Origin: CAZIOI01 sp964540855
Lineage (GTDB): Bacteria; Patescibacteriota; UBA1384; DTJR01
Length of the DNA: 5,664 nt
Assembly (NCBI GenBank): GCA_964540855.1
Contig: CAZIOI010000038.1
Span: 1-5,664, forward strand
Reading direction: 5' to 3'
Shown: one piece after another, positions 4,888 to 5,664 of the stretch
How the letters are laid out: each line of letters begins with the position of its first letter
Position numbering within the stretch: the first letter of the stretch is position 1
The notes under the pieces: model-generated
Seen by the model: the letters and a program-made list of their open reading frames with translations, nothing else
What the model was told of the DNA's origin: nothing
Database searches by the model: none
Made by a program: the position numbers and the translations under genes

Positions 4888-5611
4888 CATGTTTTTCCCA
4901 TTGTTACCAACGGGCACGGACTATATCTTCATCCTAATATCCATCTGTCGCATTTTTCCAGGGTGGGACGAATAAATCATCCGCATAAAACCCTCATGCG
5001 ACTTCCGGCTAACAAAGAAACGCCAGTATTCCTTATCTACTCTTTTACTCGGATTATGAATAATCCCGCAATCGATATTCAATTCTTTCAAACAAGATCT
5101 AACCTTTTCGAGGTCAGATTTATTTTTTTGGCAGAACTGAAAGTAGAGGAAATCTGTACTTTTCTTTGGCATGCCACCTTCAGCGTCGAAATAGCCTCTC
5201 ACATACATTATTTTCTCAGATTTCGATCTAACTTGTGATTGACTAATCTTAGCTGTTGTTTCAAGCACCCAGACGAACCTTGTTTTTCCCTCCCTATAAA
5301 TCCAGCTTTTGCAGCCAAGTCGTTCGAGAAGAAATTGCAGGAATTTTAGCCAACCGATGTTCGATTGACTGAATCTCCATGTTCGATGGGTCTTATTAAA
5401 GGTAGCATCATGAAGAGCTCCTAAAAGATAAGCTTTTAGTTCGCTCTCTTTGGCATTTACTAGGCGTCGACGTGTAGTCTCTACGGGGTCATCCCGATTG
5501 CCACATCGGGAGACTTCCCTCGGTATTGTCCTCATATTTTTTATTATAAGGGTGTTCACCGATACAGTCGAATTTTTCTACCAAATTACTCTGGTAGGTC
5601 GCAACAATTTT
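4888..5611 (-). mobile_element. Group I intron in 16S rRNA after U1498
   Basis: The 5' exon ends in U and the intron ends in G, as in group I introns. The internal guide UUGUUGCGAC (5607-5598) pairs with the 5' exon GUCGU (P1, terminal U-G wobble) and with the 3' exon AACAA (P10). Other helices by position: P2 CUACCA/UGGUAG (5597-5578), P3 UCGAC (5571-5567) with GUCGA (5471-5467), P4 UCGGU (5562-5558) with ACCGA (5524-5520), P5 CCUUAUA (5551-5545) with UAUGAGG (5536-5530), P6 UCCCGAU/AUCGGGA (5511-5492), P7 GACUA in the R-type GAGACUACACG (5481-5471) with UAGUC in the S element AAGAUAUAGUCC (4929-4918), P8 CCUAGU (5464-5459) with AUUAGG (4938-4933), P9 (4914-4897) with a GUAA tetraloop. The ORF fills the P8 loop. 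Subgroup not assigned. Introns in rRNA are well known in Candidate Phyla Radiation bacteria. Confidence 0.95.
4921..5559 (-). CDS. LAGLIDADG homing endonuclease encoded in the 16S intron
   Basis: This gives 212 residues from GTG 5559, or 204 from ATG 5535 (residue 9); neither start has a Shine-Dalgarno, so the start is open. Two LAGLIDADG helices are visible: AYLLGALHDAT (43-53) and YVRGYFDAEGG (119-129), about 75 residues apart, the layout of a single-chain double-motif enzyme. The second keeps the catalytic acid (DAEG); the first reads HDAT, so its acid is shifted by one. The C-terminal half contains CGIIHNPSKRVDKEYWRFFV, which I associate with endonucleases of rRNA introns in Patescibacteria. 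The first 34 or so residues are encoded by ribozyme helices P5, P6, P7, P3 and P8 and probably are not part of the enzyme fold. The TAG stop lies in the P7 3' strand. It would cut an intronless 16S gene at the insertion site to drive homing (family knowledge). Confidence 0.92.
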   Translation of the reverse strand: MNTLIIKNMRTIPREVSRCGNRDDPVETTRRRLVNAKESELKAYLLGALHDATFNKTHRTWRFSQSNIGWLKFLQFLLERLGCKSWIYREGKTRFVWVLETTAKISQSQVRSKSEKIMYVRGYFDAEGGMPKKSTDFLYFQFCQKNKSDLEKVRSCLKELNIDCGIIHNPSKRVDKEYWRFFVSRKSHEGFMRMIYSSHPGKMRQMDIRMKI

Positions 5612-5664
5612 ACGACTTAGGCCTGATTACCGATCCTGCCGTGTTTCGACGAACGCCGAAATTC

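Larger units (their letters stand above)
4844..5664 (-). rRNA. rrs: 16S rRNA, 3' part, two exons split by an intron; 5' part outside the window
   Basis: Exon 2 (4887-4844, 44 nt) reads AACAAGG through GGATCACCTCCTTT. Its length matches E. coli positions 1499-1542, and it carries the CCUCC anti-Shine-Dalgarno. Exon 1 (5664-5612) ends CCTAAGTCGT, the invariant decoding-site strand including A1492, A1493 and U1498, preceded by helix 44-like sequence such as GGCAGGATCGGTAATC. Joining the exons restores GTCGTAACAAGG exactly. The gene continues past the right edge. Downstream there is a terminator at 4727-4758 and no 23S. Without splicing, the ribosome would lose a continuous decoding centre, and the anti-Shine-Dalgarno would sit 724 nt away. 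Confidence 0.97.

Noticed and set aside
4963..5238. 91-residue plus-strand ORF opposite the homing endonuclease
   Set aside because: It is an antisense shadow of the endonuclease, with no motif or ribosome binding site. The other plus-strand frames opposite the Clp and membrane protein genes were dropped for the same reason.
4888..5611. Group II intron or simple intervening sequence removed without religation
   Set aside because: Group I hallmarks (U before, G at the end, P1/P10 guide, R and S elements) are all present, and there is no reverse transcriptase or domain V.

Overview
The window looks like a piece of a Candidate Phyla Radiation (Patescibacteria) chromosome. This is an inference from four things: a 16S rRNA gene interrupted by a group I intron that carries a LAGLIDADG homing endonuclease, a membrane-anchored Clp-type AAA+ ATPase next to a small membrane protein with an FSPWKR motif, compact AT-rich intergenic DNA with short palindromes, and small orphan membrane proteins. 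TGA acts as a stop (the 131-residue gene ends in TGA), which argues against the recoded Gracilibacteria/SR1 lineages. The 16S 3' end keeps a normal anti-Shine-Dalgarno sequence. No phylogenetic placement was possible here.

Everything that can be supported as a gene lies on the minus strand, so the transcription order runs from right to left. At the right edge is the 3' end of 16S rRNA (5664 to 4844). A 724-nt group I intron (5611-4888) splits it immediately after the position equivalent to E. coli U1498. Nearly the whole ribozyme can be folded by hand: P1 and P10 on one internal guide, P2, P3, P4, P5, P6, P7, P8, and P9 with a GUAA tetraloop. The endonuclease ORF covers the core and ends inside the P7 3' strand. 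Downstream of 16S come two short hairpins and a bidirectional terminator (4727-4758).

Next is a two-gene unit with an extended -10 promoter: a 131-residue membrane protein and, by an ATGA overlap, an 834-residue ClpC/ClpB-like protein. The Clp protein has two N-terminal transmembrane helices and two AAA+ modules. The first module has lost its catalytic Glu and arginine finger, and neither module has the aromatic pore loop. After it lies a consensus-like promoter (TTGAAA-17-TAGTAT), a GC-rich stretch that folds into a closed three-way structure, and tRNA-Ile(GAU). Two small membrane protein genes follow (158 and 97 residues), the first possibly translated from a leaderless mRNA. Then comes a palindrome-rich intergenic region, tRNA-Ala(UGC), a terminator, and an unidentified open frame running off the left edge.

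The order 16S, tRNA-Ile, tRNA-Ala on one strand is that of a classical ribosomal operon spacer. Here it is spread over about 4.6 kb and broken up by four protein genes and their own signals, with no 23S sequence seen. The strongest observations are the intron at U1498, the degenerate membrane-bound AAA+ machine, and the unexplained structured RNA before tRNA-Ile.
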